The notes beneath the pieces are model-generated. The model saw only the letters and a program-made list of their open reading frames with translations, was not told the DNA's origin and did not search any database. From Saprospiraceae bacterium (GTDB lineage Bacteria > Bacteroidota > Bacteroidia > Chitinophagales > Saprospiraceae), in NCBI GenBank assembly GCA_016709995.1, contig JADJLQ010000001.1, positions 220,001 through 284,000 of the forward strand: a stretch of DNA of 64,000 bases, given 5' to 3'. Each line of letters opens with the position of its first letter. Positions within the stretch are counted from its first letter, which is position 1. The position numbers were made by a program, and so were the translations under genes. Of the stretch, positions 9,381 to 18,347 are shown piece by piece.

Positions 9381-10409
9381 ATGTTAGAACGGATACCTGA
9401 TTCACTCAATCAACCAGAAACCTCTGATGATAAAGTCATAGAAAAGACTTTGAGGCCTGCTGCATTGGAGGAGTTTAGTGGTCAGCGTAAGATCGTCGAC
9501 AATTTAAAAGTATTTATACAAGCCGCCAAAATGCGCGGTGAAGCATTAGACCATGTATTACTGCATGGACCGCCAGGATTAGGCAAAACTACCCTGGCTA
9601 ATATCGTTGCTAACGAATTATCAGCCAATCTCAAAATCACCTCTGGCCCGGTGATCGAGAGGCCGGGCGATTTAGCCGGACTTTTGACTAATCTCAGCAC
9701 CGGAGATGTACTTTTTATAGACGAAATACATCGGCTCAATAATGTGGTCGAAGAGTACCTGTATAGTGCGATGGAAGATTATAGGATAGACATAATGATA
9801 GACTCAGGTCCAAACGCCAGGAGTGTCCAGATCAATCTGAATCCATTCACCCTGGTAGGGGCAACCACCCGTATGGGATTATTGACTTCCCCTTTAAGGG
9901 CCAGATTTGGTATCAACTGCCATCTTGATTATTACGATGTACAGACATTAATAGGTATCGTACGAAGATCTGCCAACATCCTTGAAATATCCATCACAGA
10001 AGAAGGTGCAACTGAAATCGCCCGCAGAAGCCGGGGAACACCCCGGATAGCAAACGCATTGCTCCGGAGAGTTCGAGATTTTGCCATGGTCAAAGGAGAT
10101 GGAACTATATCCATTGAAATAGCCAGGATTGCCTTGCATGCCTTGAATATAGATGATTATGGCCTGGATGAGATGGATAAAAGAATATTAAGTACCATTA
10201 TTACCAAGTTCAAAGGCGGGCCGGTCGGTTTGACCACTATTGCGACCGCCACTGGAGAAGAACCAGGCACTATAGAAGAGGTATATGAACCGTTTTTGAT
10301 TATGGAAGGTTTTCTCCAAAGGACGCCAAGAGGCAGAGAGGCCACTACAAAAGCTTACCGGCATTTGGGTATAGTCCCCCCCACGGCGACAGGTACCCTA
10401 TTTGAATAA
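9381..10409 (+). CDS. ruvB: Holliday junction branch migration helicase RuvB
   Basis: RuvB is the hexameric AAA+ motor that drives branch migration of Holliday junctions together with RuvA during recombinational repair. The 342-residue protein shows Walker A GPPGLGKTT (63-71), Walker B LFIDEIHRLN (111-120), sensor GATTR (160-164) and the arginine-finger segment PLRARFG (171-177). The C-terminal winged-helix domain with GLTTIATATGEEPGTIEEVYEPFL is complete. ruvA is not in this window, which is common in Bacteroidota. The gene lies 5 bases after the lipoprotein gene and 13 before the DUF2452 gene. Confidence 0.97.
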   Translation: MLERIPDSLNQPETSDDKVIEKTLRPAALEEFSGQRKIVDNLKVFIQAAKMRGEALDHVLLHGPPGLGKTTLANIVANELSANLKITSGPVIERPGDLAGLLTNLSTGDVLFIDEIHRLNNVVEEYLYSAMEDYRIDIMIDSGPNARSVQINLNPFTLVGATTRMGLLTSPLRARFGINCHLDYYDVQTLIGIVRRSANILEISITEEGATEIARRSRGTPRIANALLRRVRDFAMVKGDGTISIEIARIALHALNIDDYGLDEMDKRILSTIITKFKGGPVGLTTIATATGEEPGTIEEVYEPFLIMEGFLQRTPRGREATTKAYRHLGIVPPTATGTLFE

Positions 10410-10422
10410 ATTTTGTTTTTAG

Positions 10423-10863
10423 ATGGAAGAAGATTTTGTCAATCCAATCGATAAAAAGCTAGTAGCTGCTGATCCTGGCACTTTAGCATACGCCCACCAT
10501 GCCGGTTCAGCTCTGGTCAAACCCGAAGAAATGGGGAAAGTCAAAGGCCTGGCGATGAAAGCCATGTATCAACAGACAGACATCCAGCTAGACCAAATCA
10601 GATCCCAGATAGAACATCTGATAGAACAAAGTAAAACCATCCAGTCTCGGGTCAAAATCTCTGAGCAAATCTATCAAGCTGCCGTTGGCTTTGATCCCGT
10701 CATAAATCATATTTATCATCTCTATAGTCGAAAAACAGACAGCAGTTGGGTCCTTTCATTGGTGGCGCCTCACGAATGGGGGCGGAAAAACCCATTTGAA
10801 TACATGGCTACCGTAAGATTGATGGCCGACCATACCTGGGAAATATTAAAAACAAGGGTTTAA
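10423..10863 (+). CDS. DUF2452 domain-containing protein
   Basis: The 146-residue soluble protein matches the DUF2452 pattern: an N-terminal NPIDKKLVAADPGTLAYAHH segment, a helical middle (about 40-95) and the C-terminal VAPHEWGRKNPFEYMATVRLMADHTWEIL. The conserved tryptophans and histidines in the last third are family hallmarks. It has no signal peptide and no known function. It is the last gene of the icd-lipoprotein-ruvB run. Its TAA stop directly abuts the stop of the convergent phosphoribosyltransferase gene, with no intervening base. Confidence 0.8.
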   Translation: MEEDFVNPIDKKLVAADPGTLAYAHHAGSALVKPEEMGKVKGLAMKAMYQQTDIQLDQIRSQIEHLIEQSKTIQSRVKISEQIYQAAVGFDPVINHIYHLYSRKTDSSWVLSLVAPHEWGRKNPFEYMATVRLMADHTWEILKTRV

Positions 10864-11355
10864 TCAGTTCAAATCTACAGACCACTCACTTTCGCTGAGA
10901 TTTACTTCAATATTTTCTTCCATGGTAGTGGATAAGGACAATCCTACATAGTCTACATGGATCGGGAAAGATTTGTGCATCCTGTCAACCAATACTGCTA
11001 CTTCAATTTTTTTAGGTAAAATTTTGAATAATGGCTTCATCGCAAAATACAAGGTTCGTCCTGTATTGGCGACATCGTCAACAATGATAATATTTTTTTT
11101 GTCTAATTGTTCAAAAGGTGTTTCGATGGTCACCTCCTGAGAAAGTGGATCTGCTGGATTCAGCTTGATCCGGGTGATTATAACCGGGATAGCTGAAAAA
11201 GCTTTGATTTCGGTTTTGATAAGCTCTGCGAATGCGTAGCCTTTATTGTTGATACCGGCAAGAATGATCGATTTCGAATCTGAATTCTTTTCTAAGATTT
11301 CGATGGCGAGCCGCCTGATCTTTTGTCGAATTTGACTTTCGTTCAAAATTTTCAT
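10864..11355 (-). CDS. PyrR-like phosphoribosyltransferase
   Basis: The 163-residue protein is a type I phosphoribosyltransferase with the PRPP-binding loop IIIVDDVANTGRT (89-101). The following KIEVAVLVDRMHKSFPIHVDYVG and later ENIEVNLSE match the PyrR subgroup, which act as uracil phosphoribosyltransferase and/or attenuation regulator of pyrimidine genes. The N-terminal LAGINNKGYAFAELI corresponds to the substrate side of the fold. There is no pyrimidine operon nearby, so a salvage role is as likely as a regulatory one. It is a single gene, convergent with the DUF2452 gene and divergent from the Fe-S oxidoreductase genes, with only 53 bases between the two divergent starts. Confidence 0.82.
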   Translation of the reverse strand: MKILNESQIRQKIRRLAIEILEKNSDSKSIILAGINNKGYAFAELIKTEIKAFSAIPVIITRIKLNPADPLSQEVTIETPFEQLDKKNIIIVDDVANTGRTLYFAMKPLFKILPKKIEVAVLVDRMHKSFPIHVDYVGLSLSTTMEENIEVNLSESEWSVDLN

Positions 11356-11408
11356 AGAAGTCAGTCGTTTGATTTGTAATTTTATGCAAGGTAGAATTTT
11401 TAACGCTT

Positions 11409-12734
11409 ATGTGGTCTGTCATCCTTTTTATAATCATCTCTTTTGCCGGATTCAGCCTGGCCTATATAAACTATAAAAAGCTGTACAGAAATATTAAACT
11501 GGGAAAGCCTGAAAAAGTTGATGGTAATGCACTAGACCGGTGGAAGAAGGTAGTGCTCATCGCTTTTGGGCAAAAGAAAATGTTTAAGATGTGGAAACCG
11601 GCAGTATTGCATTTTTTTATTTATGCGGCTTTTCTTTTGACTCAATTGGAATTGATAGAAATAGTTTTGGATGGGTTATTACACCGACATCGGATCTTTG
11701 CTTCTCCTTTGGGTAATTTTTATACCTTTTTAATATCCTTCATTGAAGTATTGTCTTTTTTGGCTTTAGTCGCTACCCTGGTTTTTTTGTGGAGAAGAAA
11801 TGTACAGAAAGTGGACAGGTTTGAAAAGCCTGAGATGGTCGGATGGCCAAAAAGAGATGCCAATCTTATACTCATCGGTGAGTTGTTATTGATCATAGGC
11901 ATTATGAGTATGAACGGGGCCGAGCGAGTACTGGCTCAAATATCACCGGATATGAATGGCCAGGCCGGTCATTTTTTAATCAGTCGATATATCGGACCTG
12001 CTCTGTTCGGAGGTATGTCTATTTCTTCTTTGCATATACTTGAAAGGGGAGGCTGGTGGCTTCACTATTTGGTCGTACTCGGATTCCTGAATTATCTGCC
12101 ATTTTCCAAGCACTTGCACATATTTTTGGCTTTCATAAATGTATATTATTCTAAAATCAATCCCAGGGGGGAGATGGAGAATATGCCAGTAATCATGAAT
12201 GAAGTTAAATCTATGTTGGGGTTGGCAGTCGAAAGCACTCAGCCAGCGGCGATCTCTGACCCGGGACTGGATGAATTCGGGGCCAAAGATGTGTTTGACT
12301 TATCTCAAAGAATACTACTTGGTGCCTATAGCTGTACTGAATGTGGCAGATGTACCATGGTTTGTCCAGCAAACATCACCGGCAAAAAACTTTCCCCCAG
12401 AAAAATCATGATGGACATTAGAGATAGAATGCAGGAGATAGGTAAAAACCTCGATCATGGCAGCCATGTTATACCTGGCTATGAGGATGGCAAATCTCTA
12501 TTTTCATACATATCAGCTGAAGAATTGCATGCATGCACTACCTGTCAGGCCTGTGTAGAGGCATGCCCTGTACTCATCAACCCCATGGAGCCAATCCTTG
12601 AGCTTCGGCGCAATGAAATCCTGAGTCAATCTAAAGGCCCCGCCAGTTGGACAGCCATGTTTAATAGCCTGGAAAATAATGGGTGTGTGTGGCCAATGAG
12701 TCAAAGTAGAACAGACTGGGCCAATCAAAATTAA
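11409..12734 (+). CDS. Membrane-anchored 4Fe-4S oxidoreductase subunit (HdrD/GlcF-like)
   Basis: The 441-residue protein has an N-terminal membrane domain of about five helices (first at 2-22, others between about 65 and 245) resembling a cytochrome-b-like anchor. A cytoplasmic ferredoxin domain follows with two 4Fe-4S motifs: CTECGRCTMVCP beginning at Cys309 and CTTCQACVEACP about 70 residues later. This arrangement is typical of membrane Fe-S oxidoreductases that pass electrons from flavoproteins (for example ETF) to menaquinone. The partner subunit with cysteine-rich domains is encoded next, overlapping by one base (TAATG). Electron donor and acceptor are inferred from family resemblance only. 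Confidence 0.87.
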   Translation: MWSVILFIIISFAGFSLAYINYKKLYRNIKLGKPEKVDGNALDRWKKVVLIAFGQKKMFKMWKPAVLHFFIYAAFLLTQLELIEIVLDGLLHRHRIFASPLGNFYTFLISFIEVLSFLALVATLVFLWRRNVQKVDRFEKPEMVGWPKRDANLILIGELLLIIGIMSMNGAERVLAQISPDMNGQAGHFLISRYIGPALFGGMSISSLHILERGGWWLHYLVVLGFLNYLPFSKHLHIFLAFINVYYSKINPRGEMENMPVIMNEVKSMLGLAVESTQPAAISDPGLDEFGAKDVFDLSQRILLGAYSCTECGRCTMVCPANITGKKLSPRKIMMDIRDRMQEIGKNLDHGSHVIPGYEDGKSLFSYISAEELHACTTCQACVEACPVLINPMEPILELRRNEILSQSKGPASWTAMFNSLENNGCVWPMSQSRTDWANQN

Positions 12735-13516
12735 TGCATATGGAAAAAGTAAAGACTGTAGCGGAGTATACTAATACAGGAGATATTTTTGAGGTTTTAT
12801 TTTGGGTAGGTTGTGCTGGTGCCTTTGATAGCAGGGCACAGAAAGTGACTCAGGCATTTGCCAAGATCATGGATATGGCGCAAGTAAAATTTGCAGTACT
12901 TGGTGATGAAGAAAAATGCAGTGGTGACCCTGCCAGGAGGTCCGGCAATGAATTTGTTTTTCAGATGTTGGCTCTGCAAAATATAGGCATTTTAAACCAG
13001 TACAAAATCAATAAAATCGTCACTACATGCCCTCATTGCTTTAATACTTTAAAAAATGAATACCCTGCTCTTGGAGGAAACTACGAAGTAGTGCACCATA
13101 CCACTTTCATCCATGAATTGCTAAAAACAGGAAGGTTGATCATAAAGTCTGATGAAGAGATAACCGCCACGATGCATGACTCTTGTTATTTAGGTCGGGT
13201 CAATGGCATCTATGAAGATCCGCGACAAGCTTTAAAGAGGTTGAATGTGGATGTCAAAGAAATGAAACGAAATAAAGAGAATGGACTTTGCTGTGGTGCA
13301 GGAGGCGCTCAAATGTTTAAAGAGGATGAGCCCGGCGCAAAAAGGATCAATCAAGAAAGAGTAGAAGAGGCTTTGGGTCTAGGAGTCAACCGAATAGTGA
13401 CCAACTGTCCATTTTGCCTGACCATGATGACGGATGGAATAAAGCAACAAGAAAAACAAGGCCAAGTCATGGTGTATGACCTGGCTGAAATGATACTTGA
13501 GCAAAATAAAGGCTAA
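12734..13516 (+). CDS. Fe-S oxidoreductase subunit with two CCG (cysteine-rich) domains
   Basis: The 260-residue protein consists of two cysteine-rich domains as in HdrB/HdrD, GlcF and LutA: WVGCAGAFDSRA with later EEKCSGDPARR and TTCPHCFNTL, then HDSCYLGRVNGIYEDPR, GLCCGAGGAQMF and TNCPFCLTMM. These bind an unusual Fe-S cluster in heterodisulfide-reductase relatives. Together with the upstream membrane subunit it would form a quinone-linked oxidoreductase. In other proteins the two halves are fused, so this is a split version. A second start six bases on (MEKVKTVAEY) is equally plausible. The gene ends 13 bases before the likely start of the next gene. Confidence 0.87.
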   Translation: MHMEKVKTVAEYTNTGDIFEVLFWVGCAGAFDSRAQKVTQAFAKIMDMAQVKFAVLGDEEKCSGDPARRSGNEFVFQMLALQNIGILNQYKINKIVTTCPHCFNTLKNEYPALGGNYEVVHHTTFIHELLKTGRLIIKSDEEITATMHDSCYLGRVNGIYEDPRQALKRLNVDVKEMKRNKENGLCCGAGGAQMFKEDEPGAKRINQERVEEALGLGVNRIVTNCPFCLTMMTDGIKQQEKQGQVMVYDLAEMILEQNKG

Positions 13517-13529
13517 TTTTGTCCATATT

Positions 13530-14018
13530 ATGTGGATAGATTTTAATCAATTGCCGGATGACGCCAGAATTTGGATGTTTTCGATAGTAGGAGATATCTC
13601 TGAGGATACCTTGATCCAAATGAAGAAAGAGTTAAAAGTGTTCATTTCAGAATGGACCAGCCATAGTGCTACGCTGGAAGCTAGCGCAGAGTGGTGGCAA
13701 GATAATTACCTGATCATCAGCCTGGATGAATCCAAATATGGTGCGAGTGGATGTTCTATCGATAAACTATTGAGGTTCATCCAAAAGCTAGAGGCAGATT
13801 ATAGGATTTCTTTGTTAGTCAAGACCAAAATCGGCATCTTACAGGGTGAGACAATGAAATTCGAAGATTTGCCAGCTATTAAGCATATGATATCAAATGG
13901 AATGCTTAACAAAAATGCGATGTATGGTGATACTACAATCGCCTCCAAAAGAGAATTGCGCTACCATTTTTTGAAACCATTGCATGAAGGTTGGCTTGCA
14001 AAAAAAATATTCAATTAG
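13530..14018 (+). CDS. Conserved Bacteroidota protein, unknown function
   Basis: I place the start at the internal ATG giving MWIDFNQLPDDARIWMF (162 residues). The upstream alternative at 13497 would overlap the previous gene by 20 bases and add an unconserved leader. The protein contains EASAEWWQDNYLIISLDESKYGASGCSIDKLLRFI, a pattern I associate with a Bacteroidota family sometimes labelled ABC transporter ATPase in databases. No Walker A or ABC signature is visible, so that label is not supported. It has no signal peptide or membrane helix. Its place behind the Fe-S oxidoreductase pair suggests an operon, but no function follows from that. Confidence 0.7.
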   Translation: MWIDFNQLPDDARIWMFSIVGDISEDTLIQMKKELKVFISEWTSHSATLEASAEWWQDNYLIISLDESKYGASGCSIDKLLRFIQKLEADYRISLLVKTKIGILQGETMKFEDLPAIKHMISNGMLNKNAMYGDTTIASKRELRYHFLKPLHEGWLAKKIFN

Positions 14019-14024
14019 TAGAAC

Positions 14025-14495
14025 ATGCTGGGAAAAGTCAAACTTTTTTTTGGAATTGAAGGGTTGAAAGTAGACCTGGATGTGCCAGACACTTTTAATA
14101 CGGCTACAACTGTAATCAGTGGTAGCCTGAGATTACATACCAAATCAAGTCAAGTCCTTAAAAAACTGGAGGTAAAACTTATAGAGACCTATCATAGAGG
14201 AAGGGGTAAAGATCAGCGTACAAATGATTACACCTGGGGCTCGATTCATCTGGAGGATTCTGTGGAGTTAAAGGCCAATAGTGAAAAAATAATAGATTTT
14301 AATCTGCCTATTAAACCTCAATATTCCAGTATGGACAAGTTAGGCAACAAGTCTGTGGTACATCGGCAAGTTTCAAAGCTGGCTAAATGGTTAAATAAGA
14401 CTAAGTCTGAGTTTTTTATAGAAGTATCTACACAAGTAGAAGGCACTGCTCTCAATCCATCAGTGAAAAGAGCAATCCAATTTTTACCTCAATAG
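14025..14495 (+). CDS. Arrestin/SpoOM-like beta-sandwich protein
   Basis: The 156-residue protein resembles the arrestin-fold SpoOM family. It opens with GKVKLFFGIEGLKVDLDVPD, then alternating strands typical of the fold (ISGSLRLHTKSSQVLKKLEVKLIETY) and a second sheet ending VEGTALNPSVKRAIQFL. SpoOM proteins in other bacteria bind partner proteins, and one in Bacillus affects sporulation timing; a sporulation role is not expected here. No signal peptide is present. It starts 6 bases after the preceding gene. Family assignment is by overall pattern and is moderate. Confidence 0.55.
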   Translation: MLGKVKLFFGIEGLKVDLDVPDTFNTATTVISGSLRLHTKSSQVLKKLEVKLIETYHRGRGKDQRTNDYTWGSIHLEDSVELKANSEKIIDFNLPIKPQYSSMDKLGNKSVVHRQVSKLAKWLNKTKSEFFIEVSTQVEGTALNPSVKRAIQFLPQ

Positions 14496-14498
14496 GAT

Positions 14499-15560
14499 TT
14501 ATTTTAAAGTATCTGACACCATAGCCGGATCATTTTCAGCTGGAGTGTATTCTTTCTGTTTTTTACCAAACACAGATACATTGACATAGCGCTTAGGATT
14601 AAGCCTAAGGTCCTGCAAAAAGAGCTCTAGTTGGCGTGAGGTATTAGACAGGTTTTGATACAAAGCGGGATCATTCAAGATTTTAGCAGCTGTACCATCC
14701 CCTTCCTGAGCTTTTTTGATGAGCGCATTGACAGATATCAAAGATTCATCTGCAGATTTTAAAGTATGCTGAAGGCCTTGTATAGATTTTTTGCCTTCCT
14801 GAAGAGTTTCATTAAATTCACCTATAGTCTTAGAGAGATTAGCATCACGTACCTGAGTACCGATAGAATCAGCATTTTTTAATATGTTTGAAATCTCGTG
14901 ATTAGAATTTTGGATATTACCAATCACACTTTCCATGTTGGTAATCATTTTGTCCAATTTGGAAGTATTGCGAGATAACAAGCTATTGAGTGTAGTAGTG
15001 GCGTGAGCCAAATTTTGGAGGGTCATCTCGAGGTTTGCAACACTTTGTTTTATTTCTTTTTTTCCCGACTCTCCGGTGATGCTATCAAAAAGTTGGGAGG
15101 CCGTGTTTTTTAGAGTACCCATATAACCTTCCAATTCTCCCTCGCCAATAAAATTACTGATGAGGCTTTTGGCATCTGCGATCAGATAATCTCCGCTTTT
15201 GGCGCAGTTAGTGGTGCATTTTTCAGTAAATTGAAGTTGAACAGCCTTACCTCCCATCAATCCCAAACTGGTCAATACTGCTTTGGCTTCCTTTGGCACT
15301 TTGATATTACTATTCACTTCCAATACAACAATGGGTGTAGTATTGTCCGCCGGATCGAGGTATATTTTATTGACCGAACCTACTTGATATCCATTGATCA
15401 TGACGGGGTTCGATACCTGAAGCTGATCAATGTCCTTGTATTTCACATAAAAAAATTGTCGTTTGGACAATATACTTTTACCGATAATAAATTTGTAGCC
15501 AATAATCAATATAGCTACCGAGACAATAGCCAGGAGAGCGATTCTGGTTTCTTTTGACAT
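14499..15560 (-). CDS. MCE-domain (MlaD-like) lipid transport protein
   Basis: The 353-residue protein has a single N-terminal membrane helix (about 7-25) and one MCE domain (about 36-118) with DIDQLQVSNPVMINGYQVGSV, LTSLGLMGGKAVQLQF. The rest (about 130-330) is a long helical region likely to oligomerise. MCE proteins form hexameric rings that carry phospholipids between the membranes; MlaD works with an ABC transporter MlaEF. No mlaE or mlaF gene is in the window. It is divergent from the LptD-like gene (158 bases between starts), so two envelope-transport genes share one intergenic region. Its 3' end is 3 bases from the convergent SpoOM-like gene. Confidence 0.88.
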   Translation of the reverse strand: MSKETRIALLAIVSVAILIIGYKFIIGKSILSKRQFFYVKYKDIDQLQVSNPVMINGYQVGSVNKIYLDPADNTTPIVVLEVNSNIKVPKEAKAVLTSLGLMGGKAVQLQFTEKCTTNCAKSGDYLIADAKSLISNFIGEGELEGYMGTLKNTASQLFDSITGESGKKEIKQSVANLEMTLQNLAHATTTLNSLLSRNTSKLDKMITNMESVIGNIQNSNHEISNILKNADSIGTQVRDANLSKTIGEFNETLQEGKKSIQGLQHTLKSADESLISVNALIKKAQEGDGTAAKILNDPALYQNLSNTSRQLELFLQDLRLNPKRYVNVSVFGKKQKEYTPAENDPAMVSDTLK

Positions 15561-15633
15561 AAAGGGGCAAAGATATTAGTTTCTGGACAGAGTGGGGAGG
15601 ATTTTGTGTCGCTAATGTCTGACTACAAAGTTC

Positions 15634-15641
15634 TATTTTTG
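15634..15641 (+). promoter_or_regulatory. Putative Bacteroidota -7 promoter element before the LptD-like gene
   Basis: TATTTTTG matches the TAnnTTTG -7 consensus and lies 77 bases before the TTG start. A TTTG at 15603-15606 is somewhat too far upstream for an ideal -33 element. Confidence 0.4.
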
Positions 15642-15718
15642 CAGTTGTTTTAACATCTAAATTAATCTTGCGTTAAGTTGGAGACAAAAAAGCCCGTTTC
15701 ACCGTTTAATCCGATGGA

Positions 15719-18337
15719 TTGAGAGTTTTCATTATAGTCATTTATTTTTTTTTAACTGTCCTTCAGGTCTACAGCCAAACTAGAGGTAGAAGTGCTATTG
15801 TATTGGCAGATACTGCGAGTAATAAAAAAGATTCTATAGGTGTCCGCGATAGCCTTGATATTTTGATTTCTCCTGATGCACCGGATGCCGAAGTAGAATA
15901 CTCCAGTGATGACAGTTCCTATCTTGATGCTCAGCAAAAAATGTTTTATTTATTTGGTAATGCCAAGGTGACCTATCAATCTTATACCCTGACTGCGGCT
16001 ATGATCAGGTTGGATATGAATGAGAATATAGCTTATGCGGAAGGAGTCTTAGATACTAACGGAAAAAGGATCGGGTTGCCCCATTTTTCGGATGGTGACC
16101 AGGAGTTTGATGCCGTAAAAATGCGGTACAACTTCAAGACGCGCAAAGGCATCATAGATGAAATAGTCAGCCATTACACGGATGTATTCATCCGGGGTAC
16201 TAAAACTAAATTCATCGGAGGGGATCCGGTTGATACTACACAAAAAGACATCATCTTTAACAAAAATGCCATCCTGACGACTTGTAATGCTGAACATCCG
16301 CATTTTGGGATCAGAAGTACCAAGCAAAAATTTGTAAAGGATAAAATGGTCATCGTGGGTCCTTCTAATCTTGAGATCATGGGAGTACCTACACCTATTT
16401 GGTTGCCCTTTGGGTTTTTTCCGATCTCTAATAAGAGGAGTGCAGGGTTGATCATTCCAAGTGATTATGAGTACTCACCTTCGCTGGGTTTTGGATTGAG
16501 GGATATTGGGTTTTATACTCCTTTGGGGCCTCATTTTGATTTGAGTACTCAGTTTGATATTTATACCAGGGGTAGTTGGGGAATAAAATTGGGATCCAAC
16601 TACTCTAAGAGATATAAGTTCAGTGGCAATTTTGACTTTGGGTATTCTGACAGGAAATATGAATCCGGCGAATCAGCAGCCTTACAAAACGAAAAATCTT
16701 ACAATATCCGGTGGAGTCATCGACAGGCATCTCAATCCAATCCCTACAGAAACTTTTCTGCCTCGGTCAATTTTCAAACGAATGGATATCAACAGTTAAA
16801 CTATAACAATGCATCCCAGGTACTAAACAATAGCTACTCCAGTAATGTCAATTATACCATGCAGTTTCCAGGGAAACCAATTTCGCTCTCAGCATCCATG
16901 AGTCATTCTCAAAATACGCGCGACAAATCAGTGATCCTTAACCTTCCAAATATCAACCTTCAAATGCAGAGGATATATCCCCTAAAACGAAAACTAAAGA
17001 GTGGCGACGAGAAGTGGTATGAAAGAGTCTCTTTTAATTATAACTCAAGTGTGCAATCCATGGTGAGAGCTACTGATACTACCTTTTTTAATCCAAGTAC
17101 TTTAAATAACCTGGCTTCATCGTTTGGGGTCAGACATGTAGCGTCCTCTGATGTGAATTTTAGGGTGATGAAATATTTTAATTTGTCACCATCAGTTAAT
17201 TTTAGAGAGATCTGGAATCTTAAAAACCAGGAAATTACCAATGTCAACGGTAGCCTGGACACGCTTAAAAGGGATACGCTCAATGGTTTTAAGGCGGCAC
17301 ATTTGTTTGATGCAGGCATCAGCCTCAATACCTCAATCTATGGGACCATGAAATTTAAAAAAGGCTTTATCAGAGGTATTCGGCATACAATGAGACCTTC
17401 AGTGTCGCTCAATTACACCCCTTCAAATGATCAGTATACCAAGTATTACGATACCCGAAATGGAAGGCAGGCCTATTCTATATTTGAAGGGATGACTTAC
17501 AATGATATTCAACCACAGGGGAAACAATTGGGTATAGGGTATAATCTGACTAATATATTTGAAGCCAAATACCTGGACAAAAAAGACTCCACTGAAAAGA
17601 AGTTTAAATTATTTGACAATATCTATATGTCAGGGTTTTACAATTTTGCTGCTGACTCGTTTAAATGGACTCCAATGTCTGTTAGTGGAGCAACCAGATT
17701 TCTTGGTGGTTTGACCACGCTCAACGTGAATATGTCATTTGATTTTTATAAAAAAGATGATACTGGCCGTAGGATCAATGAGTTATTGGCAAAATCGGGA
17801 CAAGGCCTGGCCCGGTTGAGCAATTATAGCGTCAATCTGGGGTCAAATTTTAGCATTCAGGATATAAAAGATCTAATCGCAAAATTGAAAGGGCAAAAGC
17901 CTGAAGAAAAAGATCCTGCCCCTGAAGAAGACACTGAAAACACACCAAAAAAGAAACGGGAAAACCCTGAGACATTCTGGCAGATGTTTAAAGGATTTTA
18001 TTTTAATCACAACTTGTCCTTTGGCATAGACCGAAATCCAGTGACTGGTGAAGAAAAATTTGGAGTCCTGGCCAATTCGATCAATACACAAGGATCTGTC
18101 CAGTTGACCAAAAACTGGGCGATCAGCGTAGGCAATATCGGTTACGATTTTAAGAGAAAAAACATTTCGTATCCTGACTTTGGATTTACCCGATCGCTCC
18201 ATTGTTGGCAGATGACATTTAGCTTTCAGCCGGATCGCGGCACTTATGCCTTCAACTTATTTGCCAATCCAGGTACATTTAATTTCCTGAAACTGCCATA
18301 TCGTAAGAACCGATTTGACCCACAGGATAATTTGTAG
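15719..18337 (+). CDS. LptD-like outer-membrane protein (LPS assembly)
   Basis: The 872-residue protein has an N-terminal signal peptide (about 1-20, ending VYSQ), a periplasmic OstA/LptA-like jelly-roll (about 60-190: FGNAKVTYQSYTLTA, MRYNFKTRKGIIDEIV, KFIGGDPVD) and a large beta-barrel with PSNLEIMGVPTPIWLPFGFF near its start. This is the Bacteroidota form of LptD, which should insert lipopolysaccharide into the outer leaflet. The start is TTG: an in-frame stop lies 12 bases upstream and no ATG is in frame before the signal peptide. A charged Lys/Glu/Pro-rich insert lies at about residues 724-758. It ends 10 bases from the convergent coaX gene. Confidence 0.87.
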   Translation: MRVFIIVIYFFLTVLQVYSQTRGRSAIVLADTASNKKDSIGVRDSLDILISPDAPDAEVEYSSDDSSYLDAQQKMFYLFGNAKVTYQSYTLTAAMIRLDMNENIAYAEGVLDTNGKRIGLPHFSDGDQEFDAVKMRYNFKTRKGIIDEIVSHYTDVFIRGTKTKFIGGDPVDTTQKDIIFNKNAILTTCNAEHPHFGIRSTKQKFVKDKMVIVGPSNLEIMGVPTPIWLPFGFFPISNKRSAGLIIPSDYEYSPSLGFGLRDIGFYTPLGPHFDLSTQFDIYTRGSWGIKLGSNYSKRYKFSGNFDFGYSDRKYESGESAALQNEKSYNIRWSHRQASQSNPYRNFSASVNFQTNGYQQLNYNNASQVLNNSYSSNVNYTMQFPGKPISLSASMSHSQNTRDKSVILNLPNINLQMQRIYPLKRKLKSGDEKWYERVSFNYNSSVQSMVRATDTTFFNPSTLNNLASSFGVRHVASSDVNFRVMKYFNLSPSVNFREIWNLKNQEITNVNGSLDTLKRDTLNGFKAAHLFDAGISLNTSIYGTMKFKKGFIRGIRHTMRPSVSLNYTPSNDQYTKYYDTRNGRQAYSIFEGMTYNDIQPQGKQLGIGYNLTNIFEAKYLDKKDSTEKKFKLFDNIYMSGFYNFAADSFKWTPMSVSGATRFLGGLTTLNVNMSFDFYKKDDTGRRINELLAKSGQGLARLSNYSVNLGSNFSIQDIKDLIAKLKGQKPEEKDPAPEEDTENTPKKKRENPETFWQMFKGFYFNHNLSFGIDRNPVTGEEKFGVLANSINTQGSVQLTKNWAISVGNIGYDFKRKNISYPDFGFTRSLHCWQMTFSFQPDRGTYAFNLFANPGTFNFLKLPYRKNRFDPQDNL

Positions 18338-18347
18338 GAGGATAGGT

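Noticed and set aside
13530..14018. Label ABC transporter ATPase
   Set aside because: No Walker A, Walker B or signature motif is present.
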